DNA of 64,000 nucleotides from BTUB01 sp963836585 (GTDB lineage Bacteria > Babelota > Babeliae > Babelales > Vermiphilaceae): positions 1 to 64,000 of the forward strand of contig CAWIJV010000003.1 of NCBI GenBank assembly GCA_963836585.1, read 5' to 3'. This document shows, one piece after another, positions 42,032-49,842 of the stretch; position 1 is the stretch's first letter, and each line of letters starts with the position of its first letter. The position numbers were made by a program, and so were the translations under genes. The notes beneath the pieces were generated by a model. The model had not been told where the DNA came from, made no database searches, and worked only from the letters and a program-made list of their open reading frames with translations.

Positions 42032-42122
42032 TTTTCCCCTTTCATTCGCAGCTCGCCCCCCTCCATCTCTGAAGCCAGGCGGACCTACCCGCTGCCCCCC
42101 ATCTTGAAGGCAAAATACCTAT

Positions 42123-42150
42123 TTGACTTTGTCATAATTTCAGATAGAAT
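42123..42150 (+). promoter_or_regulatory. Promoter of duplicated cassette, copy 1
   Basis: TTGACT, 16-base spacer, TAGAAT. The same spacer end and -10 (ATAATTTCAGATAGAATT) recur at 46196-46223, so the promoter was duplicated with the gene. Confidence 0.65.
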
Positions 42151-42189
42151 TAAAATAACAGTAAAAAATAGTGAAATTTGGAGGTTTTT

Positions 42190-43884
42190 ATGAATTTTAA
42201 GGTAAAAATGGCAATTATTCTATCTCTGGGGCTGATTTTAGGCCTTTTTGGAGGCTTTTTAAGGGGTATGGAGCTAATAACCGATGCCCAAGGCAAGCGC
42301 TGCACCCTCAATTTGGGGCAATTTCAGGCCCTTTCTCGCTGTACCGCCTTTAAAGAGGTGTCTCGCTATAACGGCCCCATTTCATTCAAAACTGATCACT
42401 ATTTACCCCAGGCAACAGCTCAAAATCTCATTAAATTGGCCCGTTTGATCCCCAAACAGGGAGAAGCAGTCTCTTTAGGAGAAATAGCCGCTTTAAGCGA
42501 TACTGAAAAAATCACCTTATTTACCCTGGCCAATTATATGGAAGCGCCTGCTGAGCTGACTCAATCCCTGGCCCTCGAAGTATTCCATCAAACCCGCCCG
42601 GCCTTGGCAGCTCTCTCAAAAAAGCAACCATTTTCAGGGCCACTGGATCGCTTGCACACCGCCAAAAAATTACCAAAATTGAAGGAATTGCATACCCGTG
42701 CACGCCAAAATCTGCCCTATTTTCCTGATTTTGATGCTTTTCTAGAAATGCATGGCACACAAAAATTAGCACAGTTGATCGACTACCATCCTGAAGGCAC
42801 CGAGCTCAATTTGAGTCCACAACGATTACATGAGGCCTTAAATTGCTCTAAAAAAATCGCCGGCCTCAAGGGCATTGAAAAATTAAAAGAGTGCCCATGG
42901 GCTTCACAAATTACGCATATCTCCGCTCCGCAGCATCTCATTGGTAAATTTAAAGTGAGCACGCTGCGCGCAATATTCCCTGCATTGCAAGATATTAACT
43001 TCAGCAACAACTGCGTGAAAGAATTATCCCATAAAATGCTCGCCGGCATGCCGCCACAATTTGCAATGAATCTTTCTAATAACTTGATTCACACAATTCA
43101 TGATGGCGCCATCCAAGAACCGGGGCAATTACAGCATGTAGAAATTAATGCCCAAAACAATCTCATTACTCGGCCGGTAGAAAAAACAATTTTCAAACAA
43201 TCGGTTGCCGATCGCGTTGCCACGTGGTGCAAAGCATGTGCTGCCAAATCAATGGTTGCCGGAAAGTCATTTGTGCGGCATTATGACCGGGGCAATATCG
43301 CATTTGGAATAGCCTTTGCATGTTTTGGCGCATCACTCCACTACTATACTTCAGGATTCGGTCTTCCTCGAGTGAACTGGGAATTATTTGAACAAGCAAT
43401 ACACCAAATAGCCGATATAAATGATACAATAAAGCTTCTCAACGCTTTCAAAATAGTAACCGGTAATTCAGATTTAACCACTAACAATGAGATGCTGTCT
43501 CACACGGTAGAAACTTTGTCACAGCAAATTTCAAACTTATTAACAAAAGTCTCAATACCATTTGATGATAATAGAATTCCCACAATATCGTATAGTCTCG
43601 CAAAACTTCATGAAGCAATATCAGCAATCATTTCTCAAAATTTTTCCCTTCAACAACCAACAACTCCTTGGGGGTCGATTGCCAAAACAGCAGTAGGTTT
43701 AGCGCTTAAGACTATTGCCACATTGACTGCGTTTGATCTCATCTGTGGTAGCTTAAGTATTCACATTCCTCTCGATCTTGATTCGGCTGCTCGTCGTGAT
43801 CCCTATAGCATTCGCGTAGCAAACGATAGAGGTGCTATAGATTTCCCGTCGAATTATGCTTATAAATTGTTTGATAAAAATTAA
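42190..43884 (+). CDS. Secreted Skp1/BTB-like plus leucine-rich-repeat protein, copy 1
   Basis: 564 residues from the ATG at 42190 (GGAGG upstream). The signal peptide (FKVKMAIILSLGLILGLFGG) is nearly identical to that of the gene at 46263. Residues about 30-133 resemble a Skp1/BTB fold: TDAQGKRCTLNLGQFQAL, then a loop, then KITLFTLANYMEAPAEL (110-123), which parallels Skp1's LFELILAANYLDIKGLL. Residues about 265-320 look like leucine-rich repeats (LQDINFSNNCVKEL; FAMNLSNNLIHTI; VEINAQNNLIT). The rest is helical with a possible membrane segment. Skp1-like and LRR modules together suggest a link to host ubiquitin ligases; this is an inference. Confidence 0.6.
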   Translation: MNFKVKMAIILSLGLILGLFGGFLRGMELITDAQGKRCTLNLGQFQALSRCTAFKEVSRYNGPISFKTDHYLPQATAQNLIKLARLIPKQGEAVSLGEIAALSDTEKITLFTLANYMEAPAELTQSLALEVFHQTRPALAALSKKQPFSGPLDRLHTAKKLPKLKELHTRARQNLPYFPDFDAFLEMHGTQKLAQLIDYHPEGTELNLSPQRLHEALNCSKKIAGLKGIEKLKECPWASQITHISAPQHLIGKFKVSTLRAIFPALQDINFSNNCVKELSHKMLAGMPPQFAMNLSNNLIHTIHDGAIQEPGQLQHVEINAQNNLITRPVEKTIFKQSVADRVATWCKACAAKSMVAGKSFVRHYDRGNIAFGIAFACFGASLHYYTSGFGLPRVNWELFEQAIHQIADINDTIKLLNAFKIVTGNSDLTTNNEMLSHTVETLSQQISNLLTKVSIPFDDNRIPTISYSLAKLHEAISAIISQNFSLQQPTTPWGSIAKTAVGLALKTIATLTAFDLICGSLSIHIPLDLDSAARRDPYSIRVANDRGAIDFPSNYAYKLFDKN

Positions 43885-43895
43885 TGGAGAAAATT

Positions 43896-44489
43896 ATGAA
43901 TATGAGAAAAATGTACCTAATGACCCTTAACTTATTGTTCCTATTTGGCCACGCGCCTCAACAATTTGCAATGGAATATGTCAAAAACAAAATATCTTCA
44001 GCATTAAGCCTTAGCACAAAAACCATTAAATCTGATTTAGGATTTGTGCAACCAAAAGTTGCGCAACCTTCCTCTCTAACAAAAGATTTTATTACTGGAT
44101 GCCGTCTCGCCTGCTATGGCTTTGCAGCTAATATGGCTGTTAGTTATTTAACTTCTAAATTAATACCCCTCAGCTCTCTGCCCCCCCAATTTGAAAAAGG
44201 CAAAGAACCAAGCTTTGTAAGCTCTATTATTATAGCTCCGATAGTAGAAGAAATAGTGTGTACTTATGGGATTTCAAGACTATTTGGTGAAAAATATGGT
44301 CAAGTAATAGTTCCACTTATTTTTGGAGGAATGCACTATCATGATGATCCCAAAAGATGGGCCTTTAATATAGCCATGACAGGGTGTACAAGTTTCCTTC
44401 ACATTAGAAATTTTCATTCGAAAGAAAATTCAATACGAGCTTCAATATTTAGCCATGCAATACATAATGCGATAGCATGGTATTACTGA
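43896..44489 (+). CDS. CPBP-family intramembrane protease-like protein
   Basis: 197 residues from the ATG at 43896 (GGAG upstream; an ATG overlapping the previous stop at 43884 is possible). Several membrane segments. CPBP motifs: the Glu pair in IIAPIVEEIVCTYGISRLF, FxxxH in IFGGMHYHDD, and HxxxN in IFSHAIHNAIAWYY. The usual Arg of EExxxR is Thr here, so activity is uncertain. The family includes CAAX prenyl proteases and bacteriocin-immunity proteins. It lies 12 bp after the Skp1-like gene, in the position occupied by an unrelated gene in the second cassette. Confidence 0.75.
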   Translation: MNMRKMYLMTLNLLFLFGHAPQQFAMEYVKNKISSALSLSTKTIKSDLGFVQPKVAQPSSLTKDFITGCRLACYGFAANMAVSYLTSKLIPLSSLPPQFEKGKEPSFVSSIIIAPIVEEIVCTYGISRLFGEKYGQVIVPLIFGGMHYHDDPKRWAFNIAMTGCTSFLHIRNFHSKENSIRASIFSHAIHNAIAWYY

Positions 44490-44508
44490 CAAGAAAGTAG
44501 GTTAATTT

Positions 44509-44556
44509 TACTGCTCAAGCAGCGAGAGCATACGCGCATCTTCAATCCGCAACAGC
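44509..44556 (-). pseudogene. Relic of enolase gene 3' end
   Basis: 48 bp identical to the enolase 3' end at 48484-48531 except for one base (44532). It lies after copy 1 of the Skp1-like cassette just as the real enolase lies after copy 2, so the duplicated block included this tail. Confidence 0.8.
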
Positions 44557-44559
44557 CCC

Positions 44560-45915
44560 CTACAGCTTATCGCCTAAAACATATTCACTTTGAGGATCCC
44601 TGAGTGAAGTTCCCGTTTTTTGAATAATACCCGTATCAGTGAGTTTTATGAGGCGAAGGCGCGCAGTTCGGCGGGTCACTTTCCACAGCAAAGCTGCTTC
44701 TTTAGTGGTTATTTTTTCTTTCTTTTTAAGGAAAGTGATAAGCTCTTTTTGCCACGCCTCAAGGGTTACTTCCTGCTTCTTGCGGGCAAATAAGGTAACT
44801 TTAAATTGATTGTTTTCTTCTTCAAAGGTTGGAGTTTCTAAACCCAAAAGAGCACACTCTTTTATTATCCTGCCCAATCCTCTTCCCCATTGCTCTATCC
44901 ATTTCAGATTATAAAATACACGTGCAATTACACGATTTCTGATGCGAGAAGATCCAGCCAGCGCTTTTTCCATAGTAAATCCAAAAGGAAGTCCGCCAGG
45001 ATTGGTAATTTCTATTCGATCATCAAAAATGGCTATAGATATAAAAACTCCCTTCATAGCATAATCAGCATGCACAATAGCATTTGTTATCGCTTCTCTG
45101 ATTGCTCGAGGAGGATACTGTGGAATATCCTTCCTTTCCAGTCTTTTAATTTCAGAGCGCACCGACGTATTTCTTTGAACAAATTTTATTGCTTCTTCCA
45201 AAGCGAGTGGTAAATAGATATCGATGTCAGCTCGATCGAGGGCCTCATCTCTATCAATGCCTATAAAACGACTACAGCGAATTATTGCCTCCGGAAAAAG
45301 CTTGAGCCTATTGGTTCCAAAAAGAATTACCGCACCCAAAGAAGGCACCTCTTTGTTTTCATGATCGGTAAGCAAACCAAGTGAGCGAGCGCTTGTGGGA
45401 GTGATTTTCTTTTTAACCCGATTAAAAAGCTCTTTAATCACTTCCCAATCGAGATCAGAATACTTTTTATGCACCGCGGGCAGCTCATCATAATATATAT
45501 TTTTAGCAATATTTTTTAAGGCGTGCAGGGTTTCTTCATCCACGAGACGATTGGTAGACCCCAGCCTGACATAGGTTCCCTTTTCCATACCCACAGCTTT
45601 TAAATGGCAGGGCCCAACTGAATGAGGAACATTAATAATAATAAGATCTTTAGTGCGATAGCTTTGTATATTAATATCAGTCATTATTTGAGGCCAAATG
45701 GAATCATAAATCACATTTGCCAGCCGCTCTTCTTCGGTAAGTGGATCGCTCACTCCCACCACTCTCTTTGTTCCATTTTCTACTCCTACAACAATCATTC
45801 CGCCAGCAGTATTTGCAAAAGCAATGACCGTTTTTATAACTCCTTGCATCGATTGCAAGTTTTCCTTAAACTCTAAGGTTTTTCCTTCATTGCTATTTAG
45901 TATCTCTTCTATCAT
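44560..45915 (-). CDS. AlbA_2 (Schlafen-type) plus HATPase_c_4 regulator
   Basis: 451 residues. The N-terminal AlbA_2 domain has EGKTLEFKENLQSMQGVIKT then VIAFANTAGGMIVVGVENG, the classic start of this family. The middle holds a GHKL-type ATPase of the HATPase_c_4 kind: REAITNAIVHADYAMKG (N box) and DDRIEITNPGGLPFGFT (G box). The C-terminal 60 residues look like a winged helix (KKKEKITTKEAALLWKVTRR). These proteins are thought to be DNA/RNA-binding transcription regulators and often travel with mobile DNA. It sits, reversed, between the two copies of the duplicated cassette and probably entered after duplication. Confidence 0.85.
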   Translation of the reverse strand: MIEEILNSNEGKTLEFKENLQSMQGVIKTVIAFANTAGGMIVVGVENGTKRVVGVSDPLTEEERLANVIYDSIWPQIMTDINIQSYRTKDLIIINVPHSVGPCHLKAVGMEKGTYVRLGSTNRLVDEETLHALKNIAKNIYYDELPAVHKKYSDLDWEVIKELFNRVKKKITPTSARSLGLLTDHENKEVPSLGAVILFGTNRLKLFPEAIIRCSRFIGIDRDEALDRADIDIYLPLALEEAIKFVQRNTSVRSEIKRLERKDIPQYPPRAIREAITNAIVHADYAMKGVFISIAIFDDRIEITNPGGLPFGFTMEKALAGSSRIRNRVIARVFYNLKWIEQWGRGLGRIIKECALLGLETPTFEEENNQFKVTLFARKKQEVTLEAWQKELITFLKKKEKITTKEAALLWKVTRRTARLRLIKLTDTGIIQKTGTSLRDPQSEYVLGDKL

Positions 45916-46051
45916 AATAAGTATCCTCTTCTACGGTCAAATGGACTTTTTTACAAGTATTAGCTATGAAATTAACACTGAAATGCTATGAAGTCAAAAC
46001 ATTTCATAGCTGATTTCATTGTCGTCTTTGCTTACCCCCCCGAAAACTCAT

Positions 46052-46195
46052 CTCCAGGCGGACCTGCCCGCCGGCCCGTCCGACGTCCTTCGATACGAAA
46101 ACTACGTTTTCTACTCAGGATGAGCGGAAGGACGCGTTTACTCCCGAGCCTTGTCGAGGGGCTTGGCGAAGTCGGAAGCGTCAGCGCAGGCTGGG
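46052..46195. repeat. Dispersed palindromic repeats in 45916-46262 spacer
   Basis: GGCGGACCTGCCCGCCGG, hairpin GTCCTTCGATACGAAAAC with GATGAGCGGAAGGAC (46084-46132; nested AAAACTACGTTTT), and GAGCCTTGTCGAGGGGCTTGG. The block ends directly at the promoter of copy 2. No gene is seen in this spacer. Confidence 0.65.
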
Positions 46196-46223
46196 TTGAC
46201 AATTATATAATTTCAGATAGAAT
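46196..46223 (+). promoter_or_regulatory. Promoter of duplicated cassette, copy 2
   Basis: TTGACA at 46196-46201, 16-base spacer, TAGAAT at 46218-46223. Homologous to 42123-42150. Confidence 0.65.
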
Positions 46224-46262
46224 TAAAATAACAGTAAAAAATAGTGAAATTTGGAGGTTTTT

Positions 46263-47690
46263 ATGAACTTTAAGGTAAAAATGGCAATTATTCTATCCCT
46301 AGGGCTGATTTTAGGCCTTTTTGGAGGCTTTCTGAGGGGTATGGAGCCCAGCTCTATAATTGATGCCCAAGGGGTCAAATTTGAGCTAAATGAGGCCCAA
46401 AAAGTGGCTTTAGCCCAATGTGGCACCCTGAAGAACCTTCTAGCAGATACCCAGGAACCTCTCAATTTTGAGGGTCAAAATATACCTGCTTTTGTTACTC
46501 GAGCGAATCTGGCCAATGTGGCTGCCTTCATAAACTCGACCATCCCTGTGAGCCAGATTAGTGATGAGAAGTCCATCGAGTTCTTTAAACTTGCCAACTA
46601 TCTCCACGCACCCAGAGAGACCCTTGAGCGCTTGGCAGAAAGAGCATATCCAGTTATTTGCAAGCAGATAGAGAATCTCAATCCTGGTGCCGATACCGAA
46701 TTATATAAAACCATCGCTTTTCATTTGCCTTATTATCCGGATTTTAATGCATTCTGGGCAGAGAATAAGAAAAAAATAAATAACTGCTTGGTGCGGCTGG
46801 AAGATGGAAAATTTGCTCTCAATCTGGATCACATAATGCTAAAACACAGGTCAGATATACACAAAAAATTGCATTCTTTGGATGGCGTGGAGCAGCTTGC
46901 TTCATATCCATGGGCAGATAAAATACGTGTCTTACGTGTAGATGGTCATCATATCTCATCATTTGATTTGAAAAAGCTCAAAAAAACATTTCCCAATCTC
47001 ATCAACTTTTCAATCGAAGATAATGCCCTTGCCCATGTTGCAAATGCCATAAACGCTAGCAATATATATATTAACATGCGCCGTAACCCAATCCAAACAC
47101 TGTGTATTGAAAATCCGGGGTGCTTAGATGGAGTGCAAGTGGATATGCATCCACCGGCAAATCCTGTGCAATTCAAACAGACTTTGTTTGGTAAATTAGC
47201 AACATGGTTCAAAGCATTTGGCACACAGGCTACAACACCATTAAGATCGCCTATTTCAAAAGAAGTGATCTTAGGCAGTGCCTGCGGTAGCGGCTTATTA
47301 GTCTCATTAGTACATTTTTTTTGGAACAGATCATGCTATCAAGCATTTATCAAACAAATGTATTTTAATATTTTACACCCTACACATAGTATGAGTATAC
47401 GCCCACTTCAATTTCAATCGTCATGCCTAGATATCAATTCTGAGAATCCTTTGTATCCTCTGGTAATCGATGCATGCTTTGGAGCATTGTCTGATCTATG
47501 CATAGTCTATGGCAAAGAAGCTATCGGCACACAATTAGGATTTGGTCATGCTTATCAGCACCGTCTTCAAGAAATAGTTCATAATCCTTTGAGAGTATCG
47601 GTTCATATTCCACAGCCGAATGATGAAAACAATTTTATAAATTCATACTTCCCGTCGAATTATGCTTATAACTTATTCGGGAAAAATTAA
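46263..47690 (+). CDS. Secreted Skp1/BTB-like plus leucine-rich-repeat protein, copy 2
   Basis: 475 residues from the ATG at 46263. Signal peptide as in copy 1. Residues about 34-130 fit Skp1/BTB well: IIDAQGVKFELNEAQKVALA, QCGTLKNLLADTQEPLNFEG, and SIEFFKLANYLHAPRETLER (104-123), the last matching the Skp1 helix FELILAANYLDIKGLLD. LRR-like stretches follow (FPNLINFSIEDNALAHV; IYINMRRNPIQTL). Both copies end in FPSNYAY-LF-KN. The middle regions have diverged strongly, unlike the near-identical signal peptides and promoters, which suggests diversifying pressure on the mature proteins or gene conversion at the ends. Confidence 0.6.
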   Translation: MNFKVKMAIILSLGLILGLFGGFLRGMEPSSIIDAQGVKFELNEAQKVALAQCGTLKNLLADTQEPLNFEGQNIPAFVTRANLANVAAFINSTIPVSQISDEKSIEFFKLANYLHAPRETLERLAERAYPVICKQIENLNPGADTELYKTIAFHLPYYPDFNAFWAENKKKINNCLVRLEDGKFALNLDHIMLKHRSDIHKKLHSLDGVEQLASYPWADKIRVLRVDGHHISSFDLKKLKKTFPNLINFSIEDNALAHVANAINASNIYINMRRNPIQTLCIENPGCLDGVQVDMHPPANPVQFKQTLFGKLATWFKAFGTQATTPLRSPISKEVILGSACGSGLLVSLVHFFWNRSCYQAFIKQMYFNILHPTHSMSIRPLQFQSSCLDINSENPLYPLVIDACFGALSDLCIVYGKEAIGTQLGFGHAYQHRLQEIVHNPLRVSVHIPQPNDENNFINSYFPSNYAYNLFGKN

Positions 47691-47701
47691 TGGAGAGGAT
47701 T

Positions 47702-48475
47702 ATGTGTAAAAATTATATCACCTCACTACTCTTACTCTGCACAGCGCTTGCAGCATCATTTGCAGCCTTTGGAATGCAGGCTGATTTTGAAGCAAAGCTG
47801 CGCGAGAAATATCAAGCGCCGGCCGAATTGGCCGCCATTCTTGATGCTGCCTATGAAAGCAATGAAGCTAATATTAAAGAGTGCCTGAGGCAGAAATCAG
47901 TTTGCAAATGCCCGCGCAATCTTCCGTGCTACATCAAAACGAATTCTGTTATGCCGCGCATACACAATTTAGATAAGCTGCGGACGCTTTTTGCCCAACA
48001 ACAGCTGGATGAGCTGATCCTTCCGGAAAAATATCTGTGGCGAGATTATGTGGTAGCCGAAGAATTGGTACCTGCTCCGGATGAGTGTAACATTCTAGCC
48101 GGCATCACTAAAAAGCAGCTAGCGCAATTGATGACTCTCTCTAAAGAAGGCGGATTTTCTGATTTTATTGGCGGCAGACGGTTTGGCTGTGCAAATGTCT
48201 ACTTTTCACAAGATCGGCCGGGGAAAAAATTTTGGCAGAAAAACTTTAAATCACCGGCTAATAATACAAGAAAAATAGCAATCATAGACACAAAATGGTT
48301 TACGTTTGGCAATTTTGATACCAATGATCTTTGGGAGTTGCTCACCAGAGGAACACATAAAAATGAATGTGACAATGCAATGACCCATGGGATGATGAGA
48401 ATTCATGCTCATGATGGCATAGCGCAGCTCAGCTTTGAAGAGTTCTGGAAGAAGTGGGAACACTGTTTTAGATAA
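47702..48475 (+). CDS. Secreted protein of unknown function
   Basis: 257 residues from the ATG at 47702, which has GGAG at the same distance as the CPBP gene of copy 1. Signal peptide (YITSLLLLCTALAASFAAFG). The mature protein has several cysteines (CLRQKSVCKCPRNLPCY is a dense cluster) and a C-terminal domain with FSDFIGGRRFGCANVYFSQD and IAIIDTKWFTFGNFDTNDLW. No family is recognised. It ends 7 bp before the convergent enolase stop. It likely shares the promoter of the Skp1-like gene. Confidence 0.65.
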   Translation: MCKNYITSLLLLCTALAASFAAFGMQADFEAKLREKYQAPAELAAILDAAYESNEANIKECLRQKSVCKCPRNLPCYIKTNSVMPRIHNLDKLRTLFAQQQLDELILPEKYLWRDYVVAEELVPAPDECNILAGITKKQLAQLMTLSKEGGFSDFIGGRRFGCANVYFSQDRPGKKFWQKNFKSPANNTRKIAIIDTKWFTFGNFDTNDLWELLTRGTHKNECDNAMTHGMMRIHAHDGIAQLSFEEFWKKWEHCFR

Positions 48476-48482
48476 ATCCCCG

Positions 48483-49739
48483 CTACTGCTCAAGCAGCGA
48501 GAGCATAAGCGCATCTTCAATCCGCAACAGCTCATTATATTTTGCAATATGCTCGCCGCGGGCCGGGCCGCCGATCTTGATATAGCCGGTGCTGGTGCCC
48601 ACGGCCAGATCCACGATAATGGTATCATTCGTTTCTGCCGATCGATGCGATAGCACACACGTCATATCATATTCTTTGCATAATTTTATTGCTTGCAGCG
48701 CTTCGGTAAGCGTGCCCACTTGATTAGGCTTAATCAGCGCACCGGTTGCCAGCCCCAGCTCAATGCCCTGCGCAATACGCTCAGGGGAACTCACAAACAG
48801 ATCATCGCCTAAAAGCTGCACCTTATCCGAAAGCTGCGCCGTCATAGTTGCCCAATTATTGGCGTCAAATTCACTCAGCCCATCTTCGATAGAAAAAATA
48901 GGAAATTTTTTCACGAGCCGCGCATAGAGATCAATGAGCTCTTCACTGCTGCGTTGCTTGCCGCCCCAAGCATAGGCCCCTGATGCACGATCATAGAGAT
49001 GAGATGCGGCAACATCCAGAGAGATTAAAAAGCGATAATTATATACTTTTTGCACAAATTCGATCGCTTCCATTAAGAGTTCCAATGCATGCCCGTCATC
49101 TTCAAAGGGGCCGCATAGGCCGCCGGCCGGGCTCACACTCACATAAGAAAGCTCTCTTTTAAGCAGATCATGCAACACATGGTAAAGCGTAACGGCCGAC
49201 TCCATAGAAGCCCTAAAGCTCTGCGCGCCCACCGGAATCACCATCATCTCTTGGATGCTCACATTGCCGGGCGCATGCATGCCGCCGCAGATCATGGTAA
49301 ACATCGCAAAGGGCAGTGTCACGGAGCTATATTCGCATAGATAGCCGATCAGCTCATAAGCCTCCATACCTTCAATGGTCGCCTGTGCCCGCAGGGTGGC
49401 AATACTGGCAGCCAGCATGGCATTGGCCCCCAGGCGTGATTTATCAGGGGTGCCATCGAGCTCAATAAGAGCCAAATCGGTGGTCACCAGATTGGGCTCT
49501 TTGCCGACCAACACCGGGCCAATATGATTCTCAATACTATTAATCGCCTTAAGGAGCCCCATGCCCATAAGCCGATCGCCCCCATCGCGCAGCTCTAATG
49601 CCTCATTGCTGCCGCGAGAAATCCCTGAAGGCACCGAACCGGCAACATATGAACCATCTTCTAAAGTAATTTCACACTCAAGCGCCGGGAACCCGCGCGC
49701 GTCATAGATTTCTCTTCCGGTTACTCTTGCAATTTTCAT
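48483..49739 (-). CDS. eno: Enolase, divergent
   Basis: 418 residues from the ATG at 49739 (AAGGG upstream; a GTG at 49748 adds three). Enolase turns 2-phosphoglycerate into phosphoenolpyruvate. Kept: GREIYDARGFPALECEI, His in CGGMHAPGN, Glu in SIQEMM, the metal ligands in ISLDVAASHLY, SIEDGLSEFD and LLGDDLF, Lys in LIKPNQVGTLTEA, and LSHRSAETNDTIIVDLAVGT. Changed: the catalytic-loop motif GDEGG reads SPAGG, so the general-acid Glu is Ala; ASTG reads ISRG; and GKGV reads GMGL. The active site is therefore altered. It could be a degenerate or re-purposed enolase, or the only one in the genome with a shifted mechanism. Confidence 0.85.
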   Translation of the reverse strand: MKIARVTGREIYDARGFPALECEITLEDGSYVAGSVPSGISRGSNEALELRDGGDRLMGMGLLKAINSIENHIGPVLVGKEPNLVTTDLALIELDGTPDKSRLGANAMLAASIATLRAQATIEGMEAYELIGYLCEYSSVTLPFAMFTMICGGMHAPGNVSIQEMMVIPVGAQSFRASMESAVTLYHVLHDLLKRELSYVSVSPAGGLCGPFEDDGHALELLMEAIEFVQKVYNYRFLISLDVAASHLYDRASGAYAWGGKQRSSEELIDLYARLVKKFPIFSIEDGLSEFDANNWATMTAQLSDKVQLLGDDLFVSSPERIAQGIELGLATGALIKPNQVGTLTEALQAIKLCKEYDMTCVLSHRSAETNDTIIVDLAVGTSTGYIKIGGPARGEHIAKYNELLRIEDALMLSLLEQ

Positions 49740-49842
49740 AGCATTCACCCTTTTTTACCCAAAAAAAGTTTTTCTTAGTGGTACTATACACCCAAAGAGT
49801 GTTGGTTGGACATGGTTTGTAATGATTAGAGATAAAAACGTA

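Noticed and set aside
44509..44556. Match to enolase end as a shared terminator
   Set aside because: The 48 bp cover coding codons for SLLEQ and upstream residues of enolase rather than a hairpin, so a gene relic explains it better.
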